Assembly: GCA_029938185.1 (NCBI GenBank)
Contig: JAOZVK010000141.1
Span: forward strand, 1 to 11,365
DNA length: 11,365 nt
DNA from: Bacteroidales bacterium
GTDB taxonomy: Bacteria; Bacteroidota; Bacteroidia; Bacteroidales; JAOZVK01
Direction: 5' to 3'
The position numbers and the translations under genes are program-made. Positions 1 to 7,604 of this stretch are shown piece after piece; position 1 is the stretch's first letter, and each line of letters begins with the position of its first letter. The notes below the pieces were generated by a model that saw nothing but the letters and a program-made list of their open reading frames with translations, did not search any database and was not told the DNA's origin.

Positions 1-76
1 GAATGCTAAATATCTTATTTTTAGTATCTTTTAAGTTCGTAAAGTAGAATTATAAACAATTAAAAAAAACTCTAAG

Positions 77-1177
77 ATGAATTATTTAAAAAAATTATTT
101 AATAAGAAAGAAGAACCAATAAATTCGTATGAAGATTTTTGGAATTGGTTTCAAAAAAATGAACTAACATTTTTTAATGTTGTTAAAAAACGTAGAAATA
201 TTGAAAGACTTTTTTTTAAAAAACTATCCTCTAAACTTGATGAACTCAAAGATGGATTTTTATACTTAACAGGAATGTCTGGGGACAAAACTGTTGAGCT
301 AATATTTACATCAGATGGAGATGTAAAAAACTTTGTTTTTATAGAAGAACTTGTCAATTCCTCGCCCAAATTAAGTAATTGGAAGTTTATTGCACTAAAA
401 CCTGCAATTGAAATTGATAATCTAAATATCGAAATGTCTGGACATGCTTTCAATAAAGACAAATTATTTTTTTATTCAAATGAAATTGTTAATCTACCCG
501 ATGAAATAGATATTACTGTCGTTCACAACGATTTTAACATAAAAAATGAGTCTGCAATAACAAATGGAATTTATATTTTTTTAGATAATTATTTAGGAGA
601 ATTAGATTTCTCTTCGGCAATTGACAACATAACAATTGCTGGGAAAAATGAAGCTAAAAAAAAGCTTATCCCTATTTGGAAACTGAAAAGTTTTATTATT
701 TGGCGGCAAAAAGAATTTATAGAAAAATATGAAAATTATAAATACAATTCAGAAAATGATAAGCATGTTAGTTTAGAAGCTGAATTGGAAAATGGAAATC
801 CTTTGATAGCTATAATAAATACAGATTTACTAACATGGAACAGAAAAGCTTCACATCCATGGATTTTAATTATAGAAATAAAATACCAAACACATGGCAA
901 TAAAGGAGGAATGCCTAATGAGGAAACATACCAACTACTAGACGAAATTGAAGATAAAATATCAGAGGAACTTAAAGAAACCGAAGGCTACCTGAATATA
1001 GGAAGACAAACAGCTGATAGTGTTAGAGAAATATATTTTGCATGTAAAGATTATAGAAAACCATCAAAAACTTTGCATAAAATGCAATTTAGTTACTCAA
1101 GCATAATTGAAATTGTTTTTGATATTTATAAAGATAAATATTGGCAATCATTTAATAGGTTTAAAAATATTTTATAA
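77..1177 (+). CDS. DUF695 domain-containing protein
   Basis: A 366-residue soluble protein with no signal peptide or membrane segment visible. The C-terminal part, from about residue 230, carries what I recall as the DUF695 pattern: an HPWIL motif near residue 260 followed by acidic/aromatic residues, a GGMP motif near 277, an IEDKI stretch, a GRQT motif near 308, YFACKD near 320 and a terminal YKDKYW. The N-terminal 220 residues are mixed alpha/beta with several aromatic residues and resemble no enzyme I know. DUF695 has no established biochemical role, so none is assigned. The start ATG follows an A-rich leader without a Shine-Dalgarno sequence, as is common in Bacteroidota. A TAAGTTCG sequence at 32-39 is one mismatch from the Bacteroidota -7 consensus TAnnTTTG, but no convincing -33 TTTG precedes it. 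The gene is separated from the next by 162 bp containing a possible terminator and a repeat, so it is probably its own transcription unit. Family assignment is from memory of the motif pattern. Confidence 0.8.
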   Translation: MNYLKKLFNKKEEPINSYEDFWNWFQKNELTFFNVVKKRRNIERLFFKKLSSKLDELKDGFLYLTGMSGDKTVELIFTSDGDVKNFVFIEELVNSSPKLSNWKFIALKPAIEIDNLNIEMSGHAFNKDKLFFYSNEIVNLPDEIDITVVHNDFNIKNESAITNGIYIFLDNYLGELDFSSAIDNITIAGKNEAKKKLIPIWKLKSFIIWRQKEFIEKYENYKYNSENDKHVSLEAELENGNPLIAIINTDLLTWNRKASHPWILIIEIKYQTHGNKGGMPNEETYQLLDEIEDKISEELKETEGYLNIGRQTADSVREIYFACKDYRKPSKTLHKMQFSYSSIIEIVFDIYKDKYWQSFNRFKNIL

Positions 1178-1180
1178 ATA

Positions 1181-1203
1181 TCAGCTTTAAACTGAAATTT
1201 TTT
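1181..1203 (+). terminator. Possible weak intrinsic terminator after the DUF695 gene
   Basis: Three bases after the stop codon, TCAG (1181-1184) can pair with CTGA (1192-1195) around a 7-base loop, followed by a run of six T residues at 1198-1203. The stem is only four base pairs and AT-rich, so it would be a poor terminator. It is listed because stem, spacing and T-run are in the right place and order. Confidence 0.3.
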
Positions 1204-1232
1204 GTTAGACTACTTTAATCATTATAAACATA

Positions 1233-1338
1233 ATAAGTAGGTCATTGTATAAAATCGACACTTTGTAAAGTTGTAACTTATTGTAATTCTGGCGTAAACA
1301 AAATTATTAATTGTTCATTATTCATTGTTAATTACTTA
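1233..1338 (+). repeat. 106-bp upstream repeat, copy 1 (before the YgfK-like gene)
   Basis: This stretch matches 4587-4692 without gaps at 95 of 106 positions. It ends immediately before the ATG at 1340. The most conserved part is 1256-1308, holding GACACTTTGTAAAGTT, TAACTTATTGTAATTCTGG and GTAAACAAAATTAT. Positions 1268-1279 form an imperfect version of a 12-bp palindrome that is perfect in copy 2 (AAGTTATAACTT). It may be a duplicated promoter/regulatory region or a dispersed intergenic element. The sequence alone does not decide. Confidence 0.85.
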
Positions 1339-1339
1339 T

Positions 1340-4300
1340 ATGACCGATAAATTTAGACCAATCGAAATAGATGTTTTGTTGAAAAAATTATTACAACAAT
1401 ACAATAAAGGACAAGTTCTTGGTATCAATAAAGAACTATTTTTTAAACCAAACGAAATAGACAAATTCAAAACAATAAGGTTTGGAAAACAGATTGATAC
1501 AGCTATTGGTGTAGCTGCTGGACCTCATACCCAGTTGGCTCAAAACATAATAGTATCGTGGCTAATGGGAGCAAGATATATCGAACTAAAAACAATACAA
1601 ACACTTGATAATATCGAAATATCTAAACCTTGTATTGATATGCAAGACGAAGGTTACAATTGTGAATGGTCACAAGAATTGACAATTGAACAAAGTTTTA
1701 ACGAATATTTAAACGCATGGATTATAATTCATATTTTTAATGATATTCTTTTCGATAAACAAAAGGATATTGCATGTGTATTTAATATGAGTGTTGGCTA
1801 CAATCTTGAAGGTATTTTGCAGGATAATGTGCAATGGTTCTTAAAAAAAATGAGTAATTGCAAAAAAGAAATTAAGAAAAAAATTAAACTAATAAGTAAG
1901 ATATACCCTAAAGTTAAAAAACTTAATATTCCTTCAACAATATCGGATAATGTTACACTATCGACAATGCACGGTTGTCCTCCAAATGAAATAAGAGATA
2001 TTGCAAAATATTTAATAGAAAACAAGGGATTACATACAATAATAAAGCTAAATCCTACGCTTGTTGGTAACAAAAAACTAAACGAAATACTAAAACTATC
2101 TGGTTTCAAAACCAATGTTCCTGATATAGCTTTCGAACATGATTTGAAATACAATGATGCAATTGATATTATAAAATCATTATCGAAAATAGCTAAAAAG
2201 AATAAACTTTTCTTTGGTCTCAAACTATCAAATACCCTTGAAAGCACGAATAACAAACAAATTTTCAGTAAAGATAATAGCATGATGTATATGAGTGGCA
2301 GAGCATTACATTCTATTACTGTGCTACTTGCTAAAAAAATATTAAATGAATTTGATGGAAACATTGATTTATCTTTTTCGGGAGGTGCCGATGCTTTCAA
2401 TACTCACAAACTATTGATGAACGGAATGACAACTGTTACCGTTTGCAGCGATTTGCTAAAACCCGGAGGCTATACCAGACTATATCAATATATTGAAGAG
2501 TTACGCAAACATTACAAACCTATTTCCAATAAAAAACAGATTTTAGAAAATATCAATAAATATGCAAATGAAGTTTTGGAGGACAAAAAATATAAGCAAA
2601 TATATTTTGAAACTCAAAGTATAAAGACAAACAAAAAATTAGAATATTTTGATTGCATTTCTGCTCCTTGTACTATCAGTTGTCCAACAAATCAAGATGT
2701 GCCTCAATATATGTATCATACTGCTAATGGTGATTTTGAGAAAGCATATGATGTAATTATGAATACTAATCCATTTCCATCGGTAACAGGAATGGCTTGC
2801 GACCATATTTGTCAAACTAAATGTACACGAATCAACTACGATGAATCCTTAAAAATAAGAGAAATAAAACGTTTTATTGCCGAACAGGGTATAAAAAAAG
2901 ATGTTTATCTGAAAGATAAAAATGGAAAAAAAGCAGCAATAATTGGAGCAGGTCCTTCGGGACTGAGTGCTGCACATTATTTAATAAAAGCTGGTTTTGA
3001 AGTAAATATTTATGAAATTAGCAATAAACCTGGCGGCATGTTAAGTGCTGTAATTCCATCTTTTCGACTAAATATTGATGCTGTAAACAACGATATTCAA
3101 AAAATTATTGACTTGGGTGTAAAAATCCATTATATGGAAAAAGTTAATAATGCTAAATTTAATAATCTAAGAGAAAAAAATGATTACGTATATATAGCTG
3201 TTGGTGCTCAAATAGCAAGAGAGTTTTTATTAGAAGGTAGCGAATCTCTCAATATTCACAATCCTCTTGAATTTTTAAAAAATGTAAAGAAAAATATAAT
3301 ACCCCAGTTAGGTAAAAAAGTAGTTGTTATTGGAGGTGGAAATACCGCTTTTGATGTTGCAAGAACAGCAAAGAGGATTGTTGGTGAGACAGGAAGTGTA
3401 AAAATATTGTATCGTAGAACAAAAGAGCAAATGCCAGCTGGTTTTTCCGAAATAAAAGAAGCTATTGATGAAGGTGTTGATATTAACGAATTGCTTAACC
3501 CTATTTATATAAAAACACTTAATAACAGAGCAAAAAAATTGGTATTATCAAAAATGAAGCTTGGCAGTGTTGATAGTTCAGGGAGAGCAAGACCCGAAAA
3601 AATTAAAAATTCGGAATTTGAAATAGAACTTGATACAATTATTCCTGCTGTTGGACAAGATATTAATATTGATTTTTTGGATAATAAACTTATTAAAAAA
3701 ATAAAACCTAATTACGAAACTCAAATAGAAAATGTGTTTATCGGTGGCGATGCATTGAGAGGTGGTTCAACTATAATAAATGCAGTAGGTGATGGTCGCA
3801 AAGTGGCTGAAAGCATTATTAATGCTGAAAAAATTAAAATTAATAAATATAACAAAGCCTCAAAAAATATTGAAATTAGTAAAATAAAAGAAAAAAAAGC
3901 GATTAGAGTATTTTCTGAAAAAATTATCAATAGTAATAAAGAAAATAAAAAGCCTTTCGAATTAATGTCGGATACTCTAAGTAAAGAAGATGCCATAAAA
4001 GAAGCTTCAAGATGTTTGTATTGTGACGAAATTTGTGATATTTGTGTTACAGTTTGTCCTAATTTTGCAAACCAATCATACACTACTGAACCAGTAAAAT
4101 ATAAATTGCAAAAGGCTATTAGCAATGCATATTCTACTATTTTTGTCGAGGATAAACTATTTGAAATAAATCAAACATATCAAATAATAAATATAGCAAA
4201 CTGGTGTAATGAATGTGGTAATTGCGATACATTTTGTCCAACTAATAATGCTCCCTATAAAGTTAAACCGAAATTACATTTGACAAAAAAAGATTTTGAT

Positions 4301-4549
4301 TTATTTTTAAATGGCTATTTTATTGATAAAATTGATAACAATAGAAGAATAAGTTATAAAAATAATAATATAATTCATACATTAATATCAGATAATGATA
4401 TATATGTATATGAAACTAAAAATATAATTGCTAAAATTAATAAATCTGATTTTAGATTGATAAAAGTAAAAATAGCTGATAAGTCAATTAATGAAATGAC
4501 TTTTGAAAAAGCTGCTGAAATGAGTATACTATTGAATTTTAAGTTTTAA
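1340..4549 (+). CDS. ygfK: YgfK-like FAD/NAD(P)- and iron-sulfur-containing oxidoreductase (putative selenate reductase subunit family)
   Basis: About 1069 residues, close to E. coli YgfK (just over 1000). Domains in order: an N-terminal dihydroorotate-dehydrogenase-like barrel (about 1-400, with STMHGCPPNE and LSFSGGADAF motifs); a GltD-like cysteine region (C439, C444, C448 and C487, C491, C495) expected to bind [4Fe-4S] clusters; an FAD-binding Rossmann fold with GAGPSG at 536-541; an NAD(P)H-binding GGGNTA at 665-670; a closing FAD motif IGGD around 801-804; and a C-terminal ferredoxin-like part with cysteines at 892, 895, 899, 902, 906 and 956, 959, 962, 966. It should pass electrons between a pyridine nucleotide, flavin and iron-sulfur clusters in the cytoplasm. 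The physiological substrate is unproven. In other bacteria the family sits in purine/selenium-linked clusters, and the 'selenate reductase' name is only a family label. The ATG at 1340 is preferred over an in-frame TTG at 1325, because the protein then begins MTDKFRPI and the extension lies in repeat DNA. Confidence 0.9.
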   Translation: MTDKFRPIEIDVLLKKLLQQYNKGQVLGINKELFFKPNEIDKFKTIRFGKQIDTAIGVAAGPHTQLAQNIIVSWLMGARYIELKTIQTLDNIEISKPCIDMQDEGYNCEWSQELTIEQSFNEYLNAWIIIHIFNDILFDKQKDIACVFNMSVGYNLEGILQDNVQWFLKKMSNCKKEIKKKIKLISKIYPKVKKLNIPSTISDNVTLSTMHGCPPNEIRDIAKYLIENKGLHTIIKLNPTLVGNKKLNEILKLSGFKTNVPDIAFEHDLKYNDAIDIIKSLSKIAKKNKLFFGLKLSNTLESTNNKQIFSKDNSMMYMSGRALHSITVLLAKKILNEFDGNIDLSFSGGADAFNTHKLLMNGMTTVTVCSDLLKPGGYTRLYQYIEELRKHYKPISNKKQILENINKYANEVLEDKKYKQIYFETQSIKTNKKLEYFDCISAPCTISCPTNQDVPQYMYHTANGDFEKAYDVIMNTNPFPSVTGMACDHICQTKCTRINYDESLKIREIKRFIAEQGIKKDVYLKDKNGKKAAIIGAGPSGLSAAHYLIKAGFEVNIYEISNKPGGMLSAVIPSFRLNIDAVNNDIQKIIDLGVKIHYMEKVNNAKFNNLREKNDYVYIAVGAQIAREFLLEGSESLNIHNPLEFLKNVKKNIIPQLGKKVVVIGGGNTAFDVARTAKRIVGETGSVKILYRRTKEQMPAGFSEIKEAIDEGVDINELLNPIYIKTLNNRAKKLVLSKMKLGSVDSSGRARPEKIKNSEFEIELDTIIPAVGQDINIDFLDNKLIKKIKPNYETQIENVFIGGDALRGGSTIINAVGDGRKVAESIINAEKIKINKYNKASKNIEISKIKEKKAIRVFSEKIINSNKENKKPFELMSDTLSKEDAIKEASRCLYCDEICDICVTVCPNFANQSYTTEPVKYKLQKAISNAYSTIFVEDKLFEINQTYQIINIANWCNECGNCDTFCPTNNAPYKVKPKLHLTKKDFDLFLNGYFIDKIDNNRRISYKNNNIIHTLISDNDIYVYETKNIIAKINKSDFRLIKVKIADKSINEMTFEKAAEMSILLNFKF

Positions 4550-4572
4550 GGTCTTCAACCTATTTAATATTA
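4548..4572 (+). repeat. Stop-codon-linked hairpin repeat, copy a
   Basis: The sequence AAGGTCTTCAACCTATTTAA begins within the TAA stop of the YgfK-like gene. AGGT (4549-4552) and ACCT (4558-4561) can form a short hairpin. The same motif occurs on the minus strand at the ends of both CheR-like genes (9313-9352 and 10239-10278). It may act in 3'-end formation, although no T-run follows. Confidence 0.6.
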
Positions 4573-4586
4573 TCTTTGTTTGATAT

Positions 4587-4692
4587 ATAAGTAGGTTATC
4601 ATATAAAATAGACACTTTGTAAAGTTATAACTTATTGTAATTCTGGTGTAAACAAAATTATCAATTGTTTATTATCAATTGTCAATTACTTA
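4587..4692 (+). repeat. 106-bp upstream repeat, copy 2 (before the PLP enzyme gene)
   Basis: The gapless partner of 1233-1338, with 95 of 106 bases identical. The perfect palindrome AAGTTATAACTT lies at 4622-4633. This copy ends 99 bp before the ATG of the PLP enzyme, whereas copy 1 abuts its start codon, so the spacing to the coding sequence is not conserved. Confidence 0.85.
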
Positions 4693-4700
4693 ATTAACTT

Positions 4701-4737
4701 TTAACCACAGAATCTCACAGAGAAAAGTGTCAATTTC
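4701..4737. repeat. CACAGAG-type intergenic repeat fragment
   Basis: The stretch holds TTAACCACAGAATCTCACAG followed by AGAAAAGTGTCAATTTC. Its layout, AACC then a repeated C-A-C-A-G motif then AAAAGTGTC, loosely parallels the TTTGCGG...AAAAAGTGTCCAACTT order of the GGCTACC-ended repeat at 6264-6308. It may be a diverged relative. The relationship is suggestive only. Confidence 0.35.
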
Positions 4738-4755
4738 ATTGAAGCATGTCAAATT

Positions 4756-4779
4756 ATTGAACCATTGAACCATTGAATA
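4756..4779. repeat. Short tandem repeat, 8-bp unit ATTGAACC
   Basis: Two exact units of ATTGAACC (4756-4763, 4764-4771) and a third ending ATTGAATA (4772-4779) lie 13 bp upstream of the PLP enzyme start codon. The array would be in the 5' leader if transcription starts upstream. No function is evident. Confidence 0.75.
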
Positions 4780-4791
4780 ATTATAAAAATT

Positions 4792-6258
4792 ATGAATATA
4801 AATAATAAAGTTTTAAAAAAAACAATAGAAAGGTGTAAAGAACGAAATATAATTATACCTACCTATAAACAAATGCAAAACCCTGAATTAATTCCTGAAA
4901 AAATAAGAGAAAATCTTAAAAATATCGGATTGTGGGATTTAAATTCGTTAAACCTTTTTAGAATTACATGGAAAAACGAGCCAGTGAAACATGGTGGAGG
5001 TTTTGGAAATGTAAACTACATTGAGTTTCCTAAAGAACTTACTGGAACAAAAGCAAAAATAATAATGTTGATTGGAAAATTTTTTCCAACTGGAACACAT
5101 AAGGTAGGTGCAACATTTGGTCCATTAGTAGAAAAATTAATTACAGGAAAATTTGACCCAACATCACAAAAAGCATTATGGCCTTCAACTGGGAATTATT
5201 GCAGAGGCGGAGCATACGACTCGTATTTGCTTGGCTGCAAATCAATTGCTGTACTGCCCGAAGGTATGTCAAAAGAAAGATTTGATTGGCTATATAAGGT
5301 TGGTGCCGAAGTGTATGCTACTCCTGGAAGCGAGAGTAATGTAAAAGAGATTTACGATAAAGTAAAAGAATTAGAATCGGAAAAAGGTGATGATATTGTT
5401 ACTTTAAACCAATTTGCAGAATTTGGCAATCCAATGTGGCATTACAATGTTACGGGAAAAGCAATGCAAGAAATTTTTGAAAATATAAAAAACGAAAATA
5501 AAAAATTTAGTGGTTTATTTTTGACTCAAGGTTCAGCTGGAACTTTAGCTAGTGGCGATTATTTGCGTAAAAAACACCCACTTTTAAAAATTGCAGCTGG
5601 CGAAGCTCTACAATGTCCTACATTATTGTATAATGGTTATGGTGCACACAGAATTGAGGGAATTGGAGACAAGCACGTTCCATGGATTCATAATATAAAA
5701 AATATGGATATGGCAATTGGTATTGATGATGATGTTTCGATTAGGTTAATGAAATTATTCAATAGTAAGGAAGGCAAACTATATCTATCAAAAAAAGGAG
5801 TTGATGATGAACTAATTGACAGACTTGAACTATTAGGAATTTCATCAATAGCTAATTTGATGGGTGCTATAAAAATGGCTAAATATTATGAAATGAACGA
5901 AAATGATGTTGTATTTACTGTTGCTACTGACTCAATGGAAATGTATCAATCAAGATTAATAGAAGAGACACAAGAACAAGCATATTTAATCGAAAATGCA
6001 GCCGTTGATTTCGAAGGATATTTACAAGGATTAACAACCGATAATATCATAGAAATGAATTATTATGAAAAAAAACGTATGCATAACCTAAAATATTTTA
6101 CTTGGATAGAGCAACAAGGAAAACAATTAGAAGAACTTAATGCTCAGTGGTATGATGATAATTATTGGATAAATAAATATAATAAAGCAGATGATTGGGA
6201 CGAAAAAATAAATGAATTTAATGAACTTACTGGAGTTATTAATAAATTTTTGAAATAA
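4792..6258 (+). CDS. Fold-type II PLP-dependent enzyme (tryptophan synthase beta/threonine synthase superfamily), reaction unknown
   Basis: 488 residues, cytoplasmic. The expected internal-aldimine lysine is K104 in a GTHKVGA motif (compare GSHK in TrpB-type enzymes). It is followed by STGN at 132-135, a GAEVYATPGS stretch near 176 typical of fold-type II lyases, and a glycine-rich phosphate-binding loop QGSAGT at 246-251. These features support PLP chemistry such as elimination, replacement or deamination on an amino acid. The protein is longer than cysteine synthase (about 310) and diaminopropionate ammonia-lyase (about 400), and has an unusual acidic/aromatic C-terminal tail rich in Trp and Tyr (about 440-475). 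It lies 242 bp downstream of the YgfK-like gene on the same strand, behind its own copy of the 106-bp repeat. That suggests linked but perhaps separately started transcription. Clusters with YgfK in other bacteria include the fold-type II enzyme YgeX, but the motifs here do not match YgeX. Superfamily is secure; substrate is unknown. Confidence 0.85.
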   Translation: MNINNKVLKKTIERCKERNIIIPTYKQMQNPELIPEKIRENLKNIGLWDLNSLNLFRITWKNEPVKHGGGFGNVNYIEFPKELTGTKAKIIMLIGKFFPTGTHKVGATFGPLVEKLITGKFDPTSQKALWPSTGNYCRGGAYDSYLLGCKSIAVLPEGMSKERFDWLYKVGAEVYATPGSESNVKEIYDKVKELESEKGDDIVTLNQFAEFGNPMWHYNVTGKAMQEIFENIKNENKKFSGLFLTQGSAGTLASGDYLRKKHPLLKIAAGEALQCPTLLYNGYGAHRIEGIGDKHVPWIHNIKNMDMAIGIDDDVSIRLMKLFNSKEGKLYLSKKGVDDELIDRLELLGISSIANLMGAIKMAKYYEMNENDVVFTVATDSMEMYQSRLIEETQEQAYLIENAAVDFEGYLQGLTTDNIIEMNYYEKKRMHNLKYFTWIEQQGKQLEELNAQWYDDNYWINKYNKADDWDEKINEFNELTGVINKFLK

Positions 6259-6263
6259 TAATT

Positions 6264-6308
6264 GCAAAATTTTGCGGATAAAAAGTGTCCAACTTAAAAC
6301 CTGTAGCC
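6264..6308. repeat. GGCTACC-ended repeat, fragment copy A
   Basis: 37 of 45 bases match 7559-7603, ending in GTAGCC. It starts with a perfect 12-bp palindrome GCAAAATTTTGC (6264-6275), six bases after the PLP enzyme stop codon. No matching left end is seen, so this is a truncated or decayed copy. It lies in the same orientation as the copy at 7457-7604. Confidence 0.75.
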
Positions 6309-6314
6309 TTAATA

Positions 6315-6421
6315 GCTATACTGTAAACGGTTATAAACTTACATTTTAATTTACTTAACTCCAACTTTGACAAAGGTTAAAACTTTGTCAAAGTTAAATT
6401 CACAACCGTTCTAAGTATACC
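6315..6421. repeat. Nested inverted repeat with a perfect 13-bp hairpin
   Basis: The outer arms GCTATACTGTAAACGGTT (6315-6332) and AACCGTTCTAAGTATACC (6404-6421) are imperfect reverse complements with ACGGTT/AACCGT perfect. Inside, AACTTTGACAAAG (6363-6375) and CTTTGTCAAAGTT (6383-6395) are perfect reverse complements around a 7-base loop. The structure lies between two convergent genes, so it could stop transcription from either side. Neither strand shows a T-run after the stem, which weakens a classical intrinsic terminator. A small non-autonomous inverted-repeat element is an alternative. Confidence 0.7.
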
Positions 6422-6432
6422 AAGGTGGTATA
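6416..6432. repeat. Small palindrome TATACC-AAGGT-GGTATA
   Basis: A perfect 6-bp inverted repeat with a 5-base spacer overlaps the right arm of the larger inverted repeat, in the convergent gap. It may be an alternative fold of the same element. Confidence 0.5.
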
Positions 6433-6493
6433 TGAAAAACGCAGAAACTTTTAACTTTTAGTTTTTAACTACCGACTCCACTCCTACTCTATT

Positions 6494-6856
6494 TTAGTAT
6501 ATTCCAGAATTAAGCATAATCAAAGTGCAATATTCGACTACTTCAATACCTGCCTTTTTTGCTAAATCATAGAGTTCTTTATTTTCGGTACCAGGATTAA
6601 ATACTAACCGTTTTGGTTTTAAATCAATAATATAGTTATAATATTGAGCCTGTCTTTGATAACCAACATATAAACTGATAGTGTGAATATTATCTACTAT
6701 TGGCAATCCAAGAATAATATTCTCTCCATCTATTTGACCTTTTCTAATTCCAACAGGAATAACAGTGTGTTTATATTCTTTTAGTAATTTTGTAGCTCTG
6801 TATGAATATCTTGCTGGATTTGGACTTGCACCTATTATTATTGTTTTTTTCATCAT
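6494..6856 (-). CDS. CoA-binding domain protein (YccU-like)
   Basis: A 120-residue cytoplasmic protein formed of a single Rossmann-like CoA_binding_2 domain. The start holds the glycine-rich nucleotide loop IIIGASPNPARYS (about 6-18). VIPVGIRKG follows in the second strand region, and FNPGTEN near 86-92 and a closing EYCTLIML (about 108-115) match the usual conserved core of this family. Length is as expected for the single-domain form. Such proteins are thought to bind CoA or a similar nucleotide, but no reaction is established. The gene lies 47 bp downstream of ispF on the same strand and is probably cotranscribed with it. The start could be either of two consecutive ATG codons (6856 or 6853). 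No Shine-Dalgarno sequence separates them. Confidence 0.88.
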   Translation of the reverse strand: MMKKTIIIGASPNPARYSYRATKLLKEYKHTVIPVGIRKGQIDGENIILGLPIVDNIHTISLYVGYQRQAQYYNYIIDLKPKRLVFNPGTENKELYDLAKKAGIEVVEYCTLIMLNSGIY

Positions 6857-6903
6857 ATCATTAGTTTGTTTGTTATAAACATACCTGTTTTGAATTGGCA
6901 GAT

Positions 6904-7389
6904 TTAGGAATTATCTTTATAAATAAGAACATTTGCATAAGCAGATATTCCTTTTTCGTTACCAACAAAACCTAATTTTTCAGTTGTTGTTGCCTTTATT
7001 GCAATATCATCTATATCAATATTCATAGTTTTTGATAGTATTGTTTGCATATCTATAATTCTATCTTTCAATTTTGGTTTTTGTAAACAAACAACCGAGT
7101 CAATATTTCCTATTTTATATCCCTTTTCTCTAATTAACTTAATAGTTTTTTTTAATAATATTTTACTATCAATTCCTTTATATGAATTATCGTTATCGGG
7201 AAAATGAAAACCAATATCTCTCATATTGGCAGCACCTAGTATTGCATCACAAATTGCATGTATTAATACATCGCCATCCGAATGACCAACAGAGCCTTTG
7301 TGGTAATCAATTTTGATTCCTCCAATATATAAATTATTATTTTCGGCTAACTGATGCACATCGTAGCCAAAACCTGTTCTAATATTCAT
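6904..7389 (-). CDS. ispF: 2-C-methyl-D-erythritol 2,4-cyclodiphosphate synthase
   Basis: 161 residues, the usual IspF length. It converts CDP-methylerythritol 2-phosphate to methylerythritol 2,4-cyclodiphosphate with release of CMP, in the non-mevalonate isoprenoid pathway. The N-terminus RTGFGYDVH gives metal ligands D10 and H12. HSDGDVLIHAICD (36-48) gives the third ligand H44 and the substrate-binding loop. HFPDND (62-67) and the late ATTTEKLGFVG motif (cytidine/substrate site) are intact. The family is a cytosolic trimer with active sites between subunits. The protein starts at the only sensible ATG, directly before IRTGFGYD. Downstream lies the CoA-binding gene, and upstream is a 306-bp gap with a mobile-element-like repeat. 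No canonical promoter was recognised in the 67 bp between this start codon and that element. Nothing is odd about the protein. Confidence 0.97.
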   Translation of the reverse strand: MNIRTGFGYDVHQLAENNNLYIGGIKIDYHKGSVGHSDGDVLIHAICDAILGAANMRDIGFHFPDNDNSYKGIDSKILLKKTIKLIREKGYKIGNIDSVVCLQKPKLKDRIIDMQTILSKTMNIDIDDIAIKATTTEKLGFVGNEKGISAYANVLIYKDNS

Positions 7390-7456
7390 CTTTAATTTAA
7401 GTAATTTGTCTTGTCTAAATAATACTAAAGAAACTTATGACTTGTTTTACTACTTA

Positions 7457-7604
7457 GGCTACCCGTCAGAAGTTGGACAGTCTTGTTTTTCAAGTAGTTT
7501 TAATCATAGAATTAAAGTAAAGATTAACAAAACTTTGCGAAACTTTGCGTCAATCTTTGCGAAACTTTGCGGTTAAAAAGCGACTAACTTAAAACTGGTA
7601 GCCC
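7457..7604. mobile_element. MITE-like repeat element with terminal inverted repeats (copy B)
   Basis: This accounts for about half of the 306-bp gene-free stretch 7390-7695. The left end GGCTACCCGTCAGAAGTTGGAC (7457-7478) and the reverse complement of the right end 7582-7603 agree at 16 of 22 positions, with the outermost seven bases GGCTACC identical. The 8-bp direct repeat ACTACTTA flanks it at 7449-7456 and 7605-7612 and could be a target-site duplication. No ORF is inside, so any mobility would need a transposase from elsewhere. The right end occurs again at 6264-6308 and, inverted, at 11310-11365. Apart from this element I see no gene or clear promoter in the gap. Confidence 0.6.
7529..7572. 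repeat. CTTTGCG tandem array inside copy B
   Basis: The heptamer CTTTGCG recurs at 7533, 7543, 7555 and 7565. Spacings of 10, 12 and 10 bases amount to two 22-bp units. A related but shorter pattern, read from the other strand, is present in the copy at 11310-11365. Confidence 0.8.

Noticed and set aside
151..462. Minus-strand ORF of 103 codons inside the DUF695 gene
   Set aside because: It lies wholly within a well-supported plus-strand gene and is serine/leucine-rich low-complexity sequence, as expected from the complement of A-rich coding DNA.
1798..2400. Minus-strand ORF of 200 codons inside the YgfK-like gene
   Set aside because: It overlaps conserved motifs of the plus-strand gene and has no recognisable domain; the hydrophobic look is an effect of complementing lysine-rich codons.
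3721..4125. Minus-strand ORF of 134 codons inside the YgfK-like gene
   Set aside because: It overlaps the FAD and ferredoxin motifs of the real gene and resembles nothing known.
1340..4549. Taking 'selenate reductase' as the true function of the YgfK-like protein
   Set aside because: The label is a family name; the sequence supports a flavin/iron-sulfur oxidoreductase but shows no selenate-specific site.
5153..5344. Plus-strand 63-codon ORF inside the PLP enzyme gene
   Set aside because: It is an out-of-frame shadow overlapping the conserved STGN region.
4792..6258. Naming the PLP enzyme diaminopropionate ammonia-lyase (YgeX) because of the YgfK neighbour
   Set aside because: The lysine motif and length do not fit YgeX; only the fold-type II superfamily is supported.
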